From: Shinella granuli
Lineage (GTDB): Bacteria > Pseudomonadota > Alphaproteobacteria > Rhizobiales > Rhizobiaceae
DNA: 64,000 bases
Assembly (NCBI RefSeq): GCF_004341885.1
Contig: NZ_SLVX01000003.1
Span: 62,001-126,000 of the forward strand
Reading direction: 5' to 3'
This document shows, in pieces, positions 47,376 through 56,103 of the stretch. The translations under genes were made by a program, and so were the position numbers. The notes beneath the pieces were generated by a model. It made no database searches, had not been told where the DNA came from, and was given only the letters and a program-made list of their open reading frames with translations. Positions within the stretch are counted from its first letter, which is position 1. Every line of letters starts with the position of its first letter.

Positions 47376-47404
47376 CGGCTGAGCCGCGGCGCGAAAGCGC
47401 GCCG
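47376..47404 (-). promoter_or_regulatory. Two adjacent hairpins in the suhB leader
   Basis: On the minus strand CGGCGCG-CTTT-CGCGCCG (47387-47404) and the small stem CGGC-TCA-GCCG (47376-47386) lie next to each other, 40-70 bases before the suhB ATG; a T-rich stretch (GGATTTTTTC) follows just before the start. A suhB-associated RNA motif is described in Rhizobiales; I cannot confirm that this is it. The stem could also end a transcript from upstream. Confidence 0.4.
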
Positions 47405-47517
47405 GGACCGGAATATGTGGCCTCAAAACCACAAATCCCCCGAAGTTTCAAGCCTTCGCCCCCTGCAAGGGCTGCAATGCAGGGGCCTCGATGCTGCAAA
47501 GGGTAAACGGGGTGGCG

Positions 47518-48657
47518 TCAGGAGCCGGAACGGTACTTGTTCGCCGCGTCGACCGCCGCCTTCTGCTGCGCGTCGCTGAGGCCGAGATAGAAGTCCTCCA
47601 GCGAGGGGTCGTTGAGCCCGGCGCGACGCGCGAGAACGAACCACTTGGCCGCCTCGACCGGATCGGCCTTCGTGCCGATGGCGTGGATGTAGAGCTGGGC
47701 AAGCTTGCTTTGCGCAACGACATTGCCGCCGCCGGCCGCCCGCCTCAGCCATTTGAAGCCGGCCTCGTAGTCGCGCTCGCCGCCTGTGCCGTTGACCAGC
47801 CACATGCCGAGATCGAGCTGGGCCGTATCGAAGCCGGCGCGCGCCGCGCGCAGCAGCCATTCACGGGCGCGCCGGGTCTTCTCCTCCGGCAGGTCCTTCA
47901 GGCTGATATAGATCTGCGAGACGGCATATTGCGCATCCGCAATGCCCTGCTCGGCGGACTTCTCGTAATAGGGCAGCGCGGCGCGCAGGCCTTTTTCCCC
48001 CGGAGAATCGGCCACCAGCACCTGTGCGTAGTTGAACTGCGCGGAGGCATTGCCGAGATCGGCCGACTTCTTCATCAGCTCGTCCGCCTTGGCGCGGTCC
48101 TCCTTCGAGCGGGAGCGCTCCATCAGCAGGATCGCATATTTGAACATGCCGGTGGGATCGCCGCCATTGGCGGCCTGCTCGTACCAGAACATCGCCTGTT
48201 CGCGGTTCCGCTTGACACCGAGGCCGCGGTCGAGGACCTCGGCCACCAGCGTCTGCGCGGCCGGATCGCCAAGCTGCGCGCGTGGCAGGGCCAGTTCCAT
48301 CGCCGTCAGGTAGCGGCCGCGCTGGAAGGCGCCGTAAGCTTCGTCGATCTTGCCGGTGAAGGGTTTTTCCGCCGGCAGGTCCGGCAGGTCCGCCCCCATG
48401 CGGTCGAGCACGGAGAGACCCGTCGAGGGGCCGTCGGCCGGCTTGTCCTTCTCCGCCGTCGCGGCAGGCTGGTCGTCGACCGATGCGGGCTCGGCCTCGC
48501 TTGCCGGATCCGTGACGGCGGTCTCAGCGCTGCCGGCCGTCACGGACGGTCCCTTCTTCGCCGGCTCCGCCAGGGCGGGCGCGGCCACGACGACGCCGGT
48601 GGCGAGCAGCGCCACCGGCACTATGCGGCAAGCTTGGATGAGAACGGCCCTGATCAT
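47518..48657 (-). CDS. Secreted Sel1-repeat protein
   Basis: 379 residues. A signal peptide (cleaved near APALA-EP, residue 30), a 70-residue Ala/Pro/Glu-rich low-complexity segment, then about six Sel1-like repeats (GRYLTAMELALPRAQLGDPAAQTLVAEVLDRG; QAMFWYEQAANGGDPTGMFKYA; LMKKSADLGNASAQFNYAQVL; PYYEKSAEQGIADAQYAVSQIY; FKWLRRAAGGGNVVAQSKLAQLY). These form a superhelical scaffold for protein contacts; in rhizobia such proteins (for example ExoR) can act as periplasmic regulators. A specific role cannot be assigned. It is followed on the same strand by suhB. Confidence 0.88.
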   Translation of the reverse strand: MIRAVLIQACRIVPVALLATGVVVAAPALAEPAKKGPSVTAGSAETAVTDPASEAEPASVDDQPAATAEKDKPADGPSTGLSVLDRMGADLPDLPAEKPFTGKIDEAYGAFQRGRYLTAMELALPRAQLGDPAAQTLVAEVLDRGLGVKRNREQAMFWYEQAANGGDPTGMFKYAILLMERSRSKEDRAKADELMKKSADLGNASAQFNYAQVLVADSPGEKGLRAALPYYEKSAEQGIADAQYAVSQIYISLKDLPEEKTRRAREWLLRAARAGFDTAQLDLGMWLVNGTGGERDYEAGFKWLRRAAGGGNVVAQSKLAQLYIHAIGTKADPVEAAKWFVLARRAGLNDPSLEDFYLGLSDAQQKAAVDAANKYRSGS

Positions 48658-48666
48658 GGGCGCCTA

Positions 48667-49320
48667 CTATTGCTCAAACCGTGGCGCTTTTTCGTCAAGA
48701 AGCGCGTTGACCGCCGCAACCACATGAGGCGCCTGCGCAGGATCGGCGAAAACCGCCTTGTCGAGCGCCACGAACTCCGCGCCGGTCTCGGCCGCGGCAA
48801 GGGCGGACTGCGGATCCGTGCCACCGAGCACGATGCAGGGGATCTCCACCATGGAGGCCCACCATTCGGCAAGCGCGAGGTTCTTCGGATGCGCCTCCGG
48901 CTTGATGTCGCCGCCGATCTTGCCGAAGAAGATGTAGTCCGGCTGCACCTCGCCGATCTCCAGCGCCCTGTGCCGGTCCGTCGCATTGCCGCCGCCGACG
49001 ATGAGCTTCGGCGTGAACTTCTCGATGGCCTCGCCCAGTTCCTCGATCCCGCCGGTAATGTGGATGCCGTCGGCCTTCGCCCGGCCGGCAACGCGGGTAT
49101 CGCCGGCAACGAGCGCCGCGGCGCCCGCCTGCTGGACGATCGGCACCAGGGTTTCGGCATGCTTCTGGAACTGGCCGTCATCCAGCCCGTATTGCGGCAG
49201 GATCACCGAGGCGACGTCGCCGCCCTTCAGCGCGCCTTCCAGCATCGCGGCGCGGGCGGAAAGGTCCTCGCCCTCGGGGAGGATCAGCACCAGGCGGCAG
49301 CGGGGTTCGGCATCGGACAT
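48667..49320 (-). CDS. Thiamine-phosphate-synthase-like TIM-barrel protein
   Basis: 217 residues. LVLILPEGEDLSARAAMLEGALKGGDVASVIL, VQQAGAAALVAGDTRVAGRAKADGIHITGG, FFGKIGG and IPCIVLGGTDPQSALAAAETGAEFVALDKAVF follow the ThiE fold, with the phosphate-binding GG at the end. Rhizobia carry this as a second, diverged ThiE-like protein; residues that bind the HMP moiety are not all obvious, so activity as a true thiamine-phosphate synthase is not certain. Nine bases separate it from the Sel1-repeat gene, so they are likely cotranscribed. Confidence 0.8.
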   Translation of the reverse strand: MSDAEPRCRLVLILPEGEDLSARAAMLEGALKGGDVASVILPQYGLDDGQFQKHAETLVPIVQQAGAAALVAGDTRVAGRAKADGIHITGGIEELGEAIEKFTPKLIVGGGNATDRHRALEIGEVQPDYIFFGKIGGDIKPEAHPKNLALAEWWASMVEIPCIVLGGTDPQSALAAAETGAEFVALDKAVFADPAQAPHVVAAVNALLDEKAPRFEQ

Positions 49321-49409
49321 GGATGGACTTCCTTAGAATACGGCACTCGGGCTCGTCATAACAGATCAAAGCGGATAGACGGAAGGACGAACAGGATCAA
49401 CCGCCCTCC

Positions 49410-50180
49410 ATGCCCATCGACCCCACCATCTACTATGCCGCCATCCCCGCAGTCCTCCTTGTCGGCCTGACGAAAGGCGGCATGGGCGAGGCACTGGCCC
49501 TGATGGGCGTGCCGCTGCTTGCCATGGCCGTTCCCCCGGTGCAAGCCGCCGCCATCCTGCTGCCCATCCTCGTGGTGATGGATTGCGTCTCGCTCTGGAT
49601 CTGGCGCCAGCACAACGACCGCACGCTGCTGAAGATGCTGCTGCCCGGCGCCCTCATCGGCATCGCGATCGGCTGGGCGACATCGGCCTATGTGCCGCGC
49701 GATGCGCTGCGCCTCATCATCGGCCTCATCACCGTGCTCTTCGTCGCCCGCTACTTCTACAATAGCTGGCGGGCACGGTACGGCTACATCGTCCCGGCCA
49801 GGCCGCACCGGCTGCTGCCCGCCGCCTTTCTCGGCACGCTGTCCGGCTATGGCAGCTTCGTCGCCCATGCCGGCGGCGCGCCCTTCCAGGTCTACGGCCT
49901 GCCGCTGAAGCTTCCGCCGCGCGACTATACCGGCGCGGGCGTACGCTTCTTCGCCATCCTCAACGCCATCAAGCTCGGCCCCTATTTCGCCCTCGGCCAG
50001 CTCGACACGACCAACCTGACGATATCGGCCACGCTGGTGCCGCTCGCCATTGCCGCAACGGCCGTCGGCGGCTTCCTCGTCAAGCGCATGAAGCCGGATG
50101 TCTTCTATCCCTTCATGTATGCCATGGTCCTCGTCGCCGGCCTGAAACTCGTCTATGACGGCGTTCTCGCCTTTCTGTGA
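49410..50180 (+). CDS. TauE/SafE-family sulfite exporter-like permease
   Basis: 256 residues with about seven or eight membrane helices. The repeat signatures are GLTKGGMGEALALMGVPLLAMAVPPVQAAAILLPILVVMD (first half) and GTLSGYGSFVAHAGGAPFQVYGLPLKLP (second half). Family members export sulfite, sulfoacetate or related anions; the substrate here is unknown. It is followed 70 bp later by an ArsR-like regulator on the same strand. Confidence 0.9.
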   Translation: MPIDPTIYYAAIPAVLLVGLTKGGMGEALALMGVPLLAMAVPPVQAAAILLPILVVMDCVSLWIWRQHNDRTLLKMLLPGALIGIAIGWATSAYVPRDALRLIIGLITVLFVARYFYNSWRARYGYIVPARPHRLLPAAFLGTLSGYGSFVAHAGGAPFQVYGLPLKLPPRDYTGAGVRFFAILNAIKLGPYFALGQLDTTNLTISATLVPLAIAATAVGGFLVKRMKPDVFYPFMYAMVLVAGLKLVYDGVLAFL

Positions 50181-50253
50181 CGGCCGGGAAACCGGGCTCT
50201 TCGCAGCGCACAAAACGCTTGCCGCAAATGCTGCTTTGCCATAGCTTTCGGCC

Positions 50254-50514
50254 ATGGCGCACCCGGACCCCTTCACGGCGATTGCCGATCCCAACCGCAG
50301 GTTCCTGCTGGAGGAGCTGCGCCGCGCGCCGCGTACGGTCAACGAGCTGTCCGAAGGCCTGCCGATCAGTCGCCCGGCGGTCTCGCAGCACCTGAAGGCC
50401 CTGCTCGACTGCAATCTCGTCAGCGTCAAATCCGAAGGCACGAAGCGCATCTACGCCATCAACGCGAAGGGTTTCGACCGGCTCAATCTCTGGCTCGACC
50501 AGTTCTGGTCGTAA
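50254..50514 (+). CDS. ArsR-type winged-helix regulator
   Basis: 86 residues, little more than the winged helix: IADPNRRFLLEELRRAPRTVNELSEGLPISRPAVSQHLKALLDCNLVSVKSEGTKRIYAINAKGFDRLNLWLDQFW. The recognition helix is RPAVSQHLKALL. No metal-binding Cys motif of ArsR or SmtB is present (the single Cys is in LLDCNLV), so it belongs to the metal-independent branch, often paired with SRPBCC/AHSA1 genes, though none follows here. Targets are unknown; the TauE gene upstream is a candidate. Confidence 0.88.
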   Translation: MAHPDPFTAIADPNRRFLLEELRRAPRTVNELSEGLPISRPAVSQHLKALLDCNLVSVKSEGTKRIYAINAKGFDRLNLWLDQFWS

Positions 50515-50702
50515 CGCCGACGTCCCATCCTGAAACAGGACGCCCCGGCGCGCTATCATGGCGGCCAGGGCGTCTCGACATCTAAGGTTTTCGTGTACCG
50601 GGAGCGGTTTCGCGAATTGGGCTCCTACCCTGGTCCTCCCATACAGACCAACTGTTCCGCGACCCTCACCCCTTCTGTAACTTTGGAAAAATCCCTGTCC
50701 TT

Positions 50703-50876
50703 TCAGTGAGACGAGCCGCGAAGGCGCTCGATCTCGTCCTTGATGCGCAGCTTGCGACGCTTGATGTCTGCAATCGTCTGGTCCTCGGAGGAGGGCTGAT
50801 TCATTGCAGCGTGCAGCTCTGCCTCCAGAGCGAAGTGCTTCTTTTCGAGCGTGGCCAGATGAGCCTCAATCGTCAT
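50703..50876 (-). CDS. YdcH-family (DUF465) small protein
   Basis: 57 residues from the ATG at 50874-50876. MTIEAHLATLEKKHFALEAELHAAMNQPSSEDQTIADIKRRKLRIKDEIERL is the typical two-helix YdcH/DUF465 hairpin, with the family hallmarks LEKKHFALE, a short loop and LKRRKLRIKDEI. The family is of unknown function. A second member lies divergently 218 bp away. Confidence 0.9.
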   Translation of the reverse strand: MTIEAHLATLEKKHFALEAELHAAMNQPSSEDQTIADIKRRKLRIKDEIERLRGSSH

Positions 50877-51093
50877 GTGACAGTTCCTTCCTTTTGCTTG
50901 CACCCGGTCATTTGCATGCCGGGTGATCCAGGTTGCAACAGAACCAGTGTGCCATGTCATTTTTCATTTGTCGAAGGCGAAAACGTGGCAAGGGATAACT
51001 TCCCGTTACCAGGGGTTTCGTGGTAGGAGCAGCCTTCATACAAGCTGGAGGATCGCGGCTCGGCCGCGTCGCCGACGACGGGGAAAGAATAGC

Positions 51094-51297
51094 ATGGCCG
51101 ACCAGGAACAGGCTGAATTGCGGCTTGCAGCCGCACGGCTTCGCCAGGAGCACGAAGACTACGATGCCGCTATCAACGCAATGATCCAGGTCGGCTGCGA
51201 AGCCCTCAGAATCCAGCGCATGAAGAAGAAGAAACTGGTCCTCAAGGACAAGATTTCCAAGCTGGAAGACCAGATCATCCCCGACATCATCGCCTGA
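51094..51297 (+). CDS. YdcH-family (DUF465) small protein, second member
   Basis: 67 residues from the ATG at 51094. [61 protein letters not shown] has the same helix-loop-helix pattern as the neighbour, with a positively charged KKKK centre and PDIIA ending. It lies 16 bp upstream of purE, so it may be cotranscribed with purEK. Confidence 0.9.
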   Translation: MADQEQAELRLAAARLRQEHEDYDAAINAMIQVGCEALRIQRMKKKKLVLKDKISKLEDQIIPDIIA

Positions 51298-51313
51298 AAG
51301 CGGGAAAGACGCC

Positions 51314-51813
<500 letters not shown>

Positions 51814-51817
<4 letters not shown>

Positions 51818-52872
51818 GCACCCGCACGATCGGCATCATCGGCGGCGGTCAGCTCGGCCGCATGCTGGCCATGGCGGCTGCCCGGCTGAACCTCAGGACC
51901 GTCATCCTCGAACCGCAAGCCGATTGTCCGGCCGCGCAGGTCGCCAACGCCCAGATCGTCGCGGCCTATGACGATGCGGATGCGCTGGCGGAACTTGCCC
52001 GCGTCTCAGACGTCGTCACCTACGAGTTCGAGAACGTGCCCGTCTCCGCCGCCGAGGCGCTCGCCGCGGCCGTTCCGGTCTATCCGCCGCCGCGCGCGCT
52101 GGAGGTCTCGCAGGATCGGCTTATCGAAAAGCGCTTCATCCGCGACTGCGGCATCCGCACCGCCGATTTTGCCGCCGTGGACAGCCAGGCCGACCTCGAA
52201 GAGGCGCTCGACCGTTTCGGCGGCGTCGGCGTCCTGAAGACGCGCCGGCTCGGCTATGACGGCAAGGGCCAGCGGCTTTTCCGTTCCCCCGCGGAGGAAC
52301 GCGACGGCGCCTTCGAGGCGCTCGGCGGCGTGCCGCTGATCCTCGAAAGCCTGGTGCCGTTCGAGCGGGAAGTCTCCATCATCGCCGCGCGCGACCGCGA
52401 CGGCACGATCGCCTGCTACGACCCGGCGGAAAACGTCCACCAGAACGGCATCCTGCACACTTCCACCCTGCCCGCCCGCATCAACGAGGCGACCGCCGAC
52501 CAGGCCCGCAAGGCCGCGCGCGCCATACTCGACCAGCTCGGCTATGTCGGCGTCATCGGCGTGGAATTCTTCGTGTTGCAGGATGGCGGGCTCGTGGCCA
52601 ACGAGATCGCACCGCGCGTGCACAATTCCGGCCACTGGACGGAGGCGGCCTGCATCATCTCGCAGTTCGAGCAGCATATCCGCGCCGTTGCCGGCCACAC
52701 GCTCGGCGATCCCCGCCGCCATTCGGACTGCGTGATGCAGAATCTCGTCGGCGACGACATCGAGGACGTTCCCGCCTGGCTCACCAGACCCGGCGTGCTC
52801 GTCCATCTCTACGGCAAGACCGAGGCCCGGCCGGGTCGGAAAATGGGGCATGTCACGCAGATTCTGGACTGA
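51814..52872 (+). CDS. purK: N5-carboxyaminoimidazole ribonucleotide synthase
   Basis: 352 residues, ATP-grasp fold, starting [76 protein letters not shown] and [39 protein letters not shown] are diagnostic. It makes N5-CAIR from AIR, bicarbonate and ATP, the substrate of PurE. It is translationally coupled to purE by a four-base overlap. Confidence 0.97.
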
Positions 52873-52924
52873 CGCAATTCCAGGAAAACTGTGCGTAAAA
52901 GCCTCCCAAGCCCGCCACAAATGG

Positions 52925-52953
52925 TTGACAGCACAAAAGCGACAAGGTACATG
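52925..52953 (+). promoter_or_regulatory. Predicted promoter of rpmJ
   Basis: TTGACA (52925-52930), a perfect -35 element, and TACATG (52948-52953) with 17-bp spacing. The transcript would start near 52960 and run into the hairpin at 52969-52992. Confidence 0.55.
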
Positions 52954-52968
52954 CCTGCTAACCCGAGA

Positions 52969-52992
52969 GCGCGCCCGAAACGGCGCGTTTTT
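52969..52992 (+). terminator. Attenuator-like terminator in the rpmJ leader (or purK terminator)
   Basis: CGCGCC (52970-52975) pairs with GGCGCG (52982-52987) and TTTTT follows. It is about 100 bp after the purK stop and 54 bp before the rpmJ ATG, downstream of the predicted rpmJ promoter, so it could end purK transcripts or attenuate rpmJ. Confidence 0.65.
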
Positions 52993-53045
52993 GATTGAGG
53001 AAATCCGGCGAACTCGAGTCGCCCTGCAATACGCGGATCAGAAAA

Positions 53046-53171
53046 ATGAAGATCAAGAATTCGCTCAAGTCGCTCAAGGCTCGTCATCGCGAGAACCGCC
53101 TTGTTCGCCGTAAGGGCCGCATCTACATCATCAACAAGCAGAACCCGCGCTTCAAGGCTCGCCAGGGCTGA
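53046..53171 (+). CDS. rpmJ: 50S ribosomal protein L36
   Basis: 41 residues, overlooked because of its size. It starts [20 protein letters not shown] and continues with the conserved [21 protein letters not shown]. It lacks the three Cys and one His of zinc-binding L36, so it is the Cys-free form common in alphaproteobacteria. The gene is preceded by a strong -35 element and a terminator-like hairpin in the leader. Confidence 0.95.
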   Translation: MKIKNSLKSLKARHRENRLVRRKGRIYIINKQNPRFKARQG

Positions 53172-53261
53172 TTGGCGTCGTGGTCGCCATCCCGCGAGCG
53201 GGATGTGATGATCGAGAAATATTGATTTGAAGTTGGGCCATGGCGGTTTACCATAACCGCC

Positions 53262-53870
53262 ATGCGCTTTTTTATGCTTTCAGCACTCTGTCTTTCCCTC
53301 GCCATGATCGGTACCGCACCGACCGCTGCGCTTGCGCAGGCGGTGGACAAGGCATCAGTCGATCCCGCCTCCAGCACCTTCACGACCCAGGCGCAGCGCC
53401 TCGACAAGCTCTTCACCGAGCTGAAACACGAGGGCAATGCGGATACGGCCCGCGGCATTGCCGACCAGATCCGCCGGGAATGGCAGGAATCGGGCAGCGC
53501 CAGCATCAACCTTCTTATCCGGTGGGCCGACAAGGCCATTTCAGAGGAAAAGAACGCCGCAGCGCTCGATTTCCTCGACGAGGCGATTCGCCTGAAGCCC
53601 GATTATGTCGAGGGCTGGAACCGGCGCGCGACGCTGCATTTCAAGATGGGCAACTATCGCAAGTCGATGTCCGACATCAACCGGGTGCTGGCCATCGAGC
53701 CGCGCCACTTCGGCGCGCTCGCCGGCATGGCGGCGATCCTCGCGCAGTCGGGCCGGGACGAACTGGCGCTGAGGGCCTGGGAACGCTTCCTCGACATCTA
53801 TCCGAGCGAGCGGCAGGCGCAGAAGGAAATGGGCAACCTCGCCGAAAAGCTGACCGGCCAGCGCACATAG
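53262..53870 (+). CDS. Secreted TPR protein
   Basis: 202 residues. Signal peptide MRFFMLSALCLSLAMIGTAPTAALAQ, then TPR repeats at about 60-195 (AALDFLDEAIRLKPDYVEGWNRRATLHF; KSMSDINRVLAIEPRHFGALAGMAAIL; ELALRAWERFLDIYPSERQAQKEMGNL). The pattern of Asn/Arg in NRRATL and the acidic EAIRLKPD are canonical. Partner and process are unknown. A possible weak stem (53973-53998, no U tail) lies between it and pyk, which converges. Confidence 0.85.
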   Translation: MRFFMLSALCLSLAMIGTAPTAALAQAVDKASVDPASSTFTTQAQRLDKLFTELKHEGNADTARGIADQIRREWQESGSASINLLIRWADKAISEEKNAAALDFLDEAIRLKPDYVEGWNRRATLHFKMGNYRKSMSDINRVLAIEPRHFGALAGMAAILAQSGRDELALRAWERFLDIYPSERQAQKEMGNLAEKLTGQRT

Positions 53871-54019
53871 CCTGCGGCGAGGAACCCGCCTGGATCGACA
53901 CTCTCGCCACAAACCGGACTACACCGTCACGGACCTTGCCATCTGGGCGCTGGAGAAGGTCGTCAGGAATCGGCAAGGCGGGCCGAGGCCCGCCTTGCGA
54001 GGGTTCATGAAGAACAGGC

Positions 54020-55459
54020 TCAGACGCCGCTGACGCCGTCCGCGCCGATATAGGCGATGCGCAGCATGTTCGTCGCGCCGGGCGTGCGCAGCGGCACGCC
54101 GGCCGAGATGATGATGCGGTCGCCCGGCTTGCCGAATTCTTCCGCGACGACGATGCGGCAGGCGCGGTTCACCATGTCGTCGAGGTCTTCCGCATCGCCC
54201 GTGACGACGCAGTGCAGGCCCCAGACGACCGAGAGGCGGCGGGCCGTTTCGATGACCGGCGAGAGCGCCAGGACCGGCACTTCCGGCCGCTCGCGCGCGG
54301 CGCGCAGGCCCGTCGTGCCCGACGAGGTGTAACAGACGATGGCCGACAGTTTCAGCGTCTCGGCGATCTGGCGGGCGGCGAGCGAGATGGCGTCGGCGCC
54401 CGTGGCTTCCGGCGTCGAACGCTGGGCATAGATGATGCCCGGATAGTGCGGGTCGCGCTCGACCTTGCTGGCGATCGAAGCCATGGTGGAGACAGCTTCG
54501 ACCGGATAGTCGCCGGAGGCGGATTCGGCCGACAGCATCACGGCGTCCGCGCCTTCGAAGACGGCGGTCGCGACGTCAGAGACCTCGGCGCGGGTCGGCA
54601 CGGGGGCGGAGATCATCGATTCCAGCATCTGCGTTGCGACGACGACCGGCTTGCCGGCGCGGCGGCAGGCGCGGATGAGCTGCTTCTGCAGGCCCGGAAC
54701 GGCTTCCAGTGGCATTTCCACGCCGAGGTCGCCGCGCGCCACCATGAGCGCGTCGGACAGTTCGATGATCTCGTCGATGCGCTCGATCGCCTGCGGCTTC
54801 TCGATCTTCGACATCAGGCCGACGCGGCCGCGGGCGACCTTGCGCACCTCGGCAAGGTCTTCCGGGCGCTGGATGAAGGAGAGCGCCACCCAGTCGACGC
54901 TGCCGGTCGCCAGAACCGCATCGAGATCGACGCGGTCCTTCTCGGTCAGCGCGCCGACACCGAGCAGCGTATCGGGCAGGCTGACGCCCTTGCGGTCGGA
55001 GATCTTGGTGCCGGAGACAACGGTGCAGACGATGGATTTGCCGTCCGAGCTTTCGGCGCGCAGGTGCAGCTTGCCGTCGTCGATCAGCAGGCGATGGCCG
55101 GGCTTGACGGCTTCCAGGATTTCCGGATGAGGCAGGTAGACGCGCGTGTTGTCGCCGGGCACGTCCTTGTTGTCGAGCGTGAAGGTCTGGCCGGGTTTCA
55201 GCTCTTCCGATCCGTTGGCGAACTTGCCGACACGCAGCTTCGGGCCCTGGAGGTCGGCGAGGATGCCGATCGGGCGGCCGCAGCGGGCTTCCACGGCGCG
55301 GATGCGGCTGATCAGCGTGCGCATCACGTCATGGCTGGCATGGCTCATATTGATGCGGAACAGATCGGCCCCGGCCTCATGCAGCTTCTGGATCATCTGC
55401 TCGTCGGACGATGCGGGTCCGAGCGTGGCGAGGATTTTGACTTTTCTGTTCCGTCTCAT
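54020..55459 (-). CDS. pyk: Pyruvate kinase
   Basis: 479 residues. KILATLGPASSDEQMIQKLHEAGADLFRINMSH at the start, GILADLQGPKLRVG, the active site MSKIEKPQAIERIDEIIELSDALMVARGDLGVEMP with the catalytic Lys, and GADAVMLSAESASGDYPVEAV. The C-terminal allosteric domain is present. It makes pyruvate and ATP from phosphoenolpyruvate. Its start codon overlaps the stop of the DUF1036 gene (TGATG), so the two are translationally coupled. Confidence 0.98.
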   Translation of the reverse strand: MRRNRKVKILATLGPASSDEQMIQKLHEAGADLFRINMSHASHDVMRTLISRIRAVEARCGRPIGILADLQGPKLRVGKFANGSEELKPGQTFTLDNKDVPGDNTRVYLPHPEILEAVKPGHRLLIDDGKLHLRAESSDGKSIVCTVVSGTKISDRKGVSLPDTLLGVGALTEKDRVDLDAVLATGSVDWVALSFIQRPEDLAEVRKVARGRVGLMSKIEKPQAIERIDEIIELSDALMVARGDLGVEMPLEAVPGLQKQLIRACRRAGKPVVVATQMLESMISAPVPTRAEVSDVATAVFEGADAVMLSAESASGDYPVEAVSTMASIASKVERDPHYPGIIYAQRSTPEATGADAISLAARQIAETLKLSAIVCYTSSGTTGLRAARERPEVPVLALSPVIETARRLSVVWGLHCVVTGDAEDLDDMVNRACRIVVAEEFGKPGDRIIISAGVPLRTPGATNMLRIAYIGADGVSGV

Positions 55460-56001
55460 CAGTTCTGGCTTTCCTGGGTCCCTGGCGTATCTGAGAGCTG
55501 CACCATCCAGCTCCCCTGTCGGCCCGTGTCATATTCCTTGAAGCCCATGCGCTGGAAACCGCGTGCGAAGCAGTCCTGCACGCCGGTGATCTTGAACTCG
55601 TTCTCGGCGACGCACATGTTGACGTCGCCGGTCCAGCGGCCGCCGCGGGCGGCATCTTCGGCATAGAGGTAATAGTAGCGCGACTGCAGCTCGCCCTCGA
55701 TCAGCGTGGCGCAGGTGGTCGCGGGAACCTGCCACCAGCCTTCGGTGATCCAGCCTTCCTTGGCGCGGTAGCCGATGGCGACACCGACAAGGTTCTGCGT
55801 GCCGTTGCAGACGCGGAAATCGGCTCTTGCCGTATCCGGCACGGAAAGGGCGGCAAACCCTGCGAAAGCAAAGAGGCCGGCCTGGACTAGGCCGCGGGCT
55901 TTCGGGAAAAACGGGCGATGGCTCTTGGCTCTCACGGCTTCCGATGCAACTCCGTTGATTTGATCTCGCGCTTTCTTGCGACGGCGGGGCATGAATGTCA
56001 A
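55459..56001 (-). CDS. DUF1036 membrane/periplasmic protein
   Basis: 180 residues. A basic N-terminal stretch and a signal or anchor helix (GLVQAGLFAFAGFAALSVPDTARA) are followed by DFRVCNGTQNLVGVAIGYRAKEGWITEGWWQVPATTCATLIEGELQSRYYYLYAEDA, RWTGDVNMCVAENEFKITG and CFARGFQRMGFKEYDTG, which define DUF1036. Four Cys residues are conserved in position. The unusually long pre-signal region may mean that a start further downstream is used. It is coupled to pyk in rhizobia; the link is unexplained. Confidence 0.88.
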   Translation of the reverse strand: MTFMPRRRKKARDQINGVASEAVRAKSHRPFFPKARGLVQAGLFAFAGFAALSVPDTARADFRVCNGTQNLVGVAIGYRAKEGWITEGWWQVPATTCATLIEGELQSRYYYLYAEDAARGGRWTGDVNMCVAENEFKITGVQDCFARGFQRMGFKEYDTGRQGSWMVQLSDTPGTQESQN

Positions 56002-56103
56002 CGCAACACTAATCGATTACAATTTCACGACGAGAGAAGGATTCTTTCCCGAAAGGCGAGGCACTGCGCTTGCGGCTCCCATTGCCCCATGCGATCAGTC
56101 GGC

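Noticed and set aside
50515-50702. Possible sRNA between the ArsR-like gene and the YdcH gene
   Set aside because: A GACGCC/GGCGTC pair was noted but there is no terminator U-run, promoter or consistent fold.
53973-53998. Strong terminator after pyk
   Set aside because: The 12-bp stem is perfect but leaves only a two-base loop and has no U tail on either strand, so it was not listed as a terminator.
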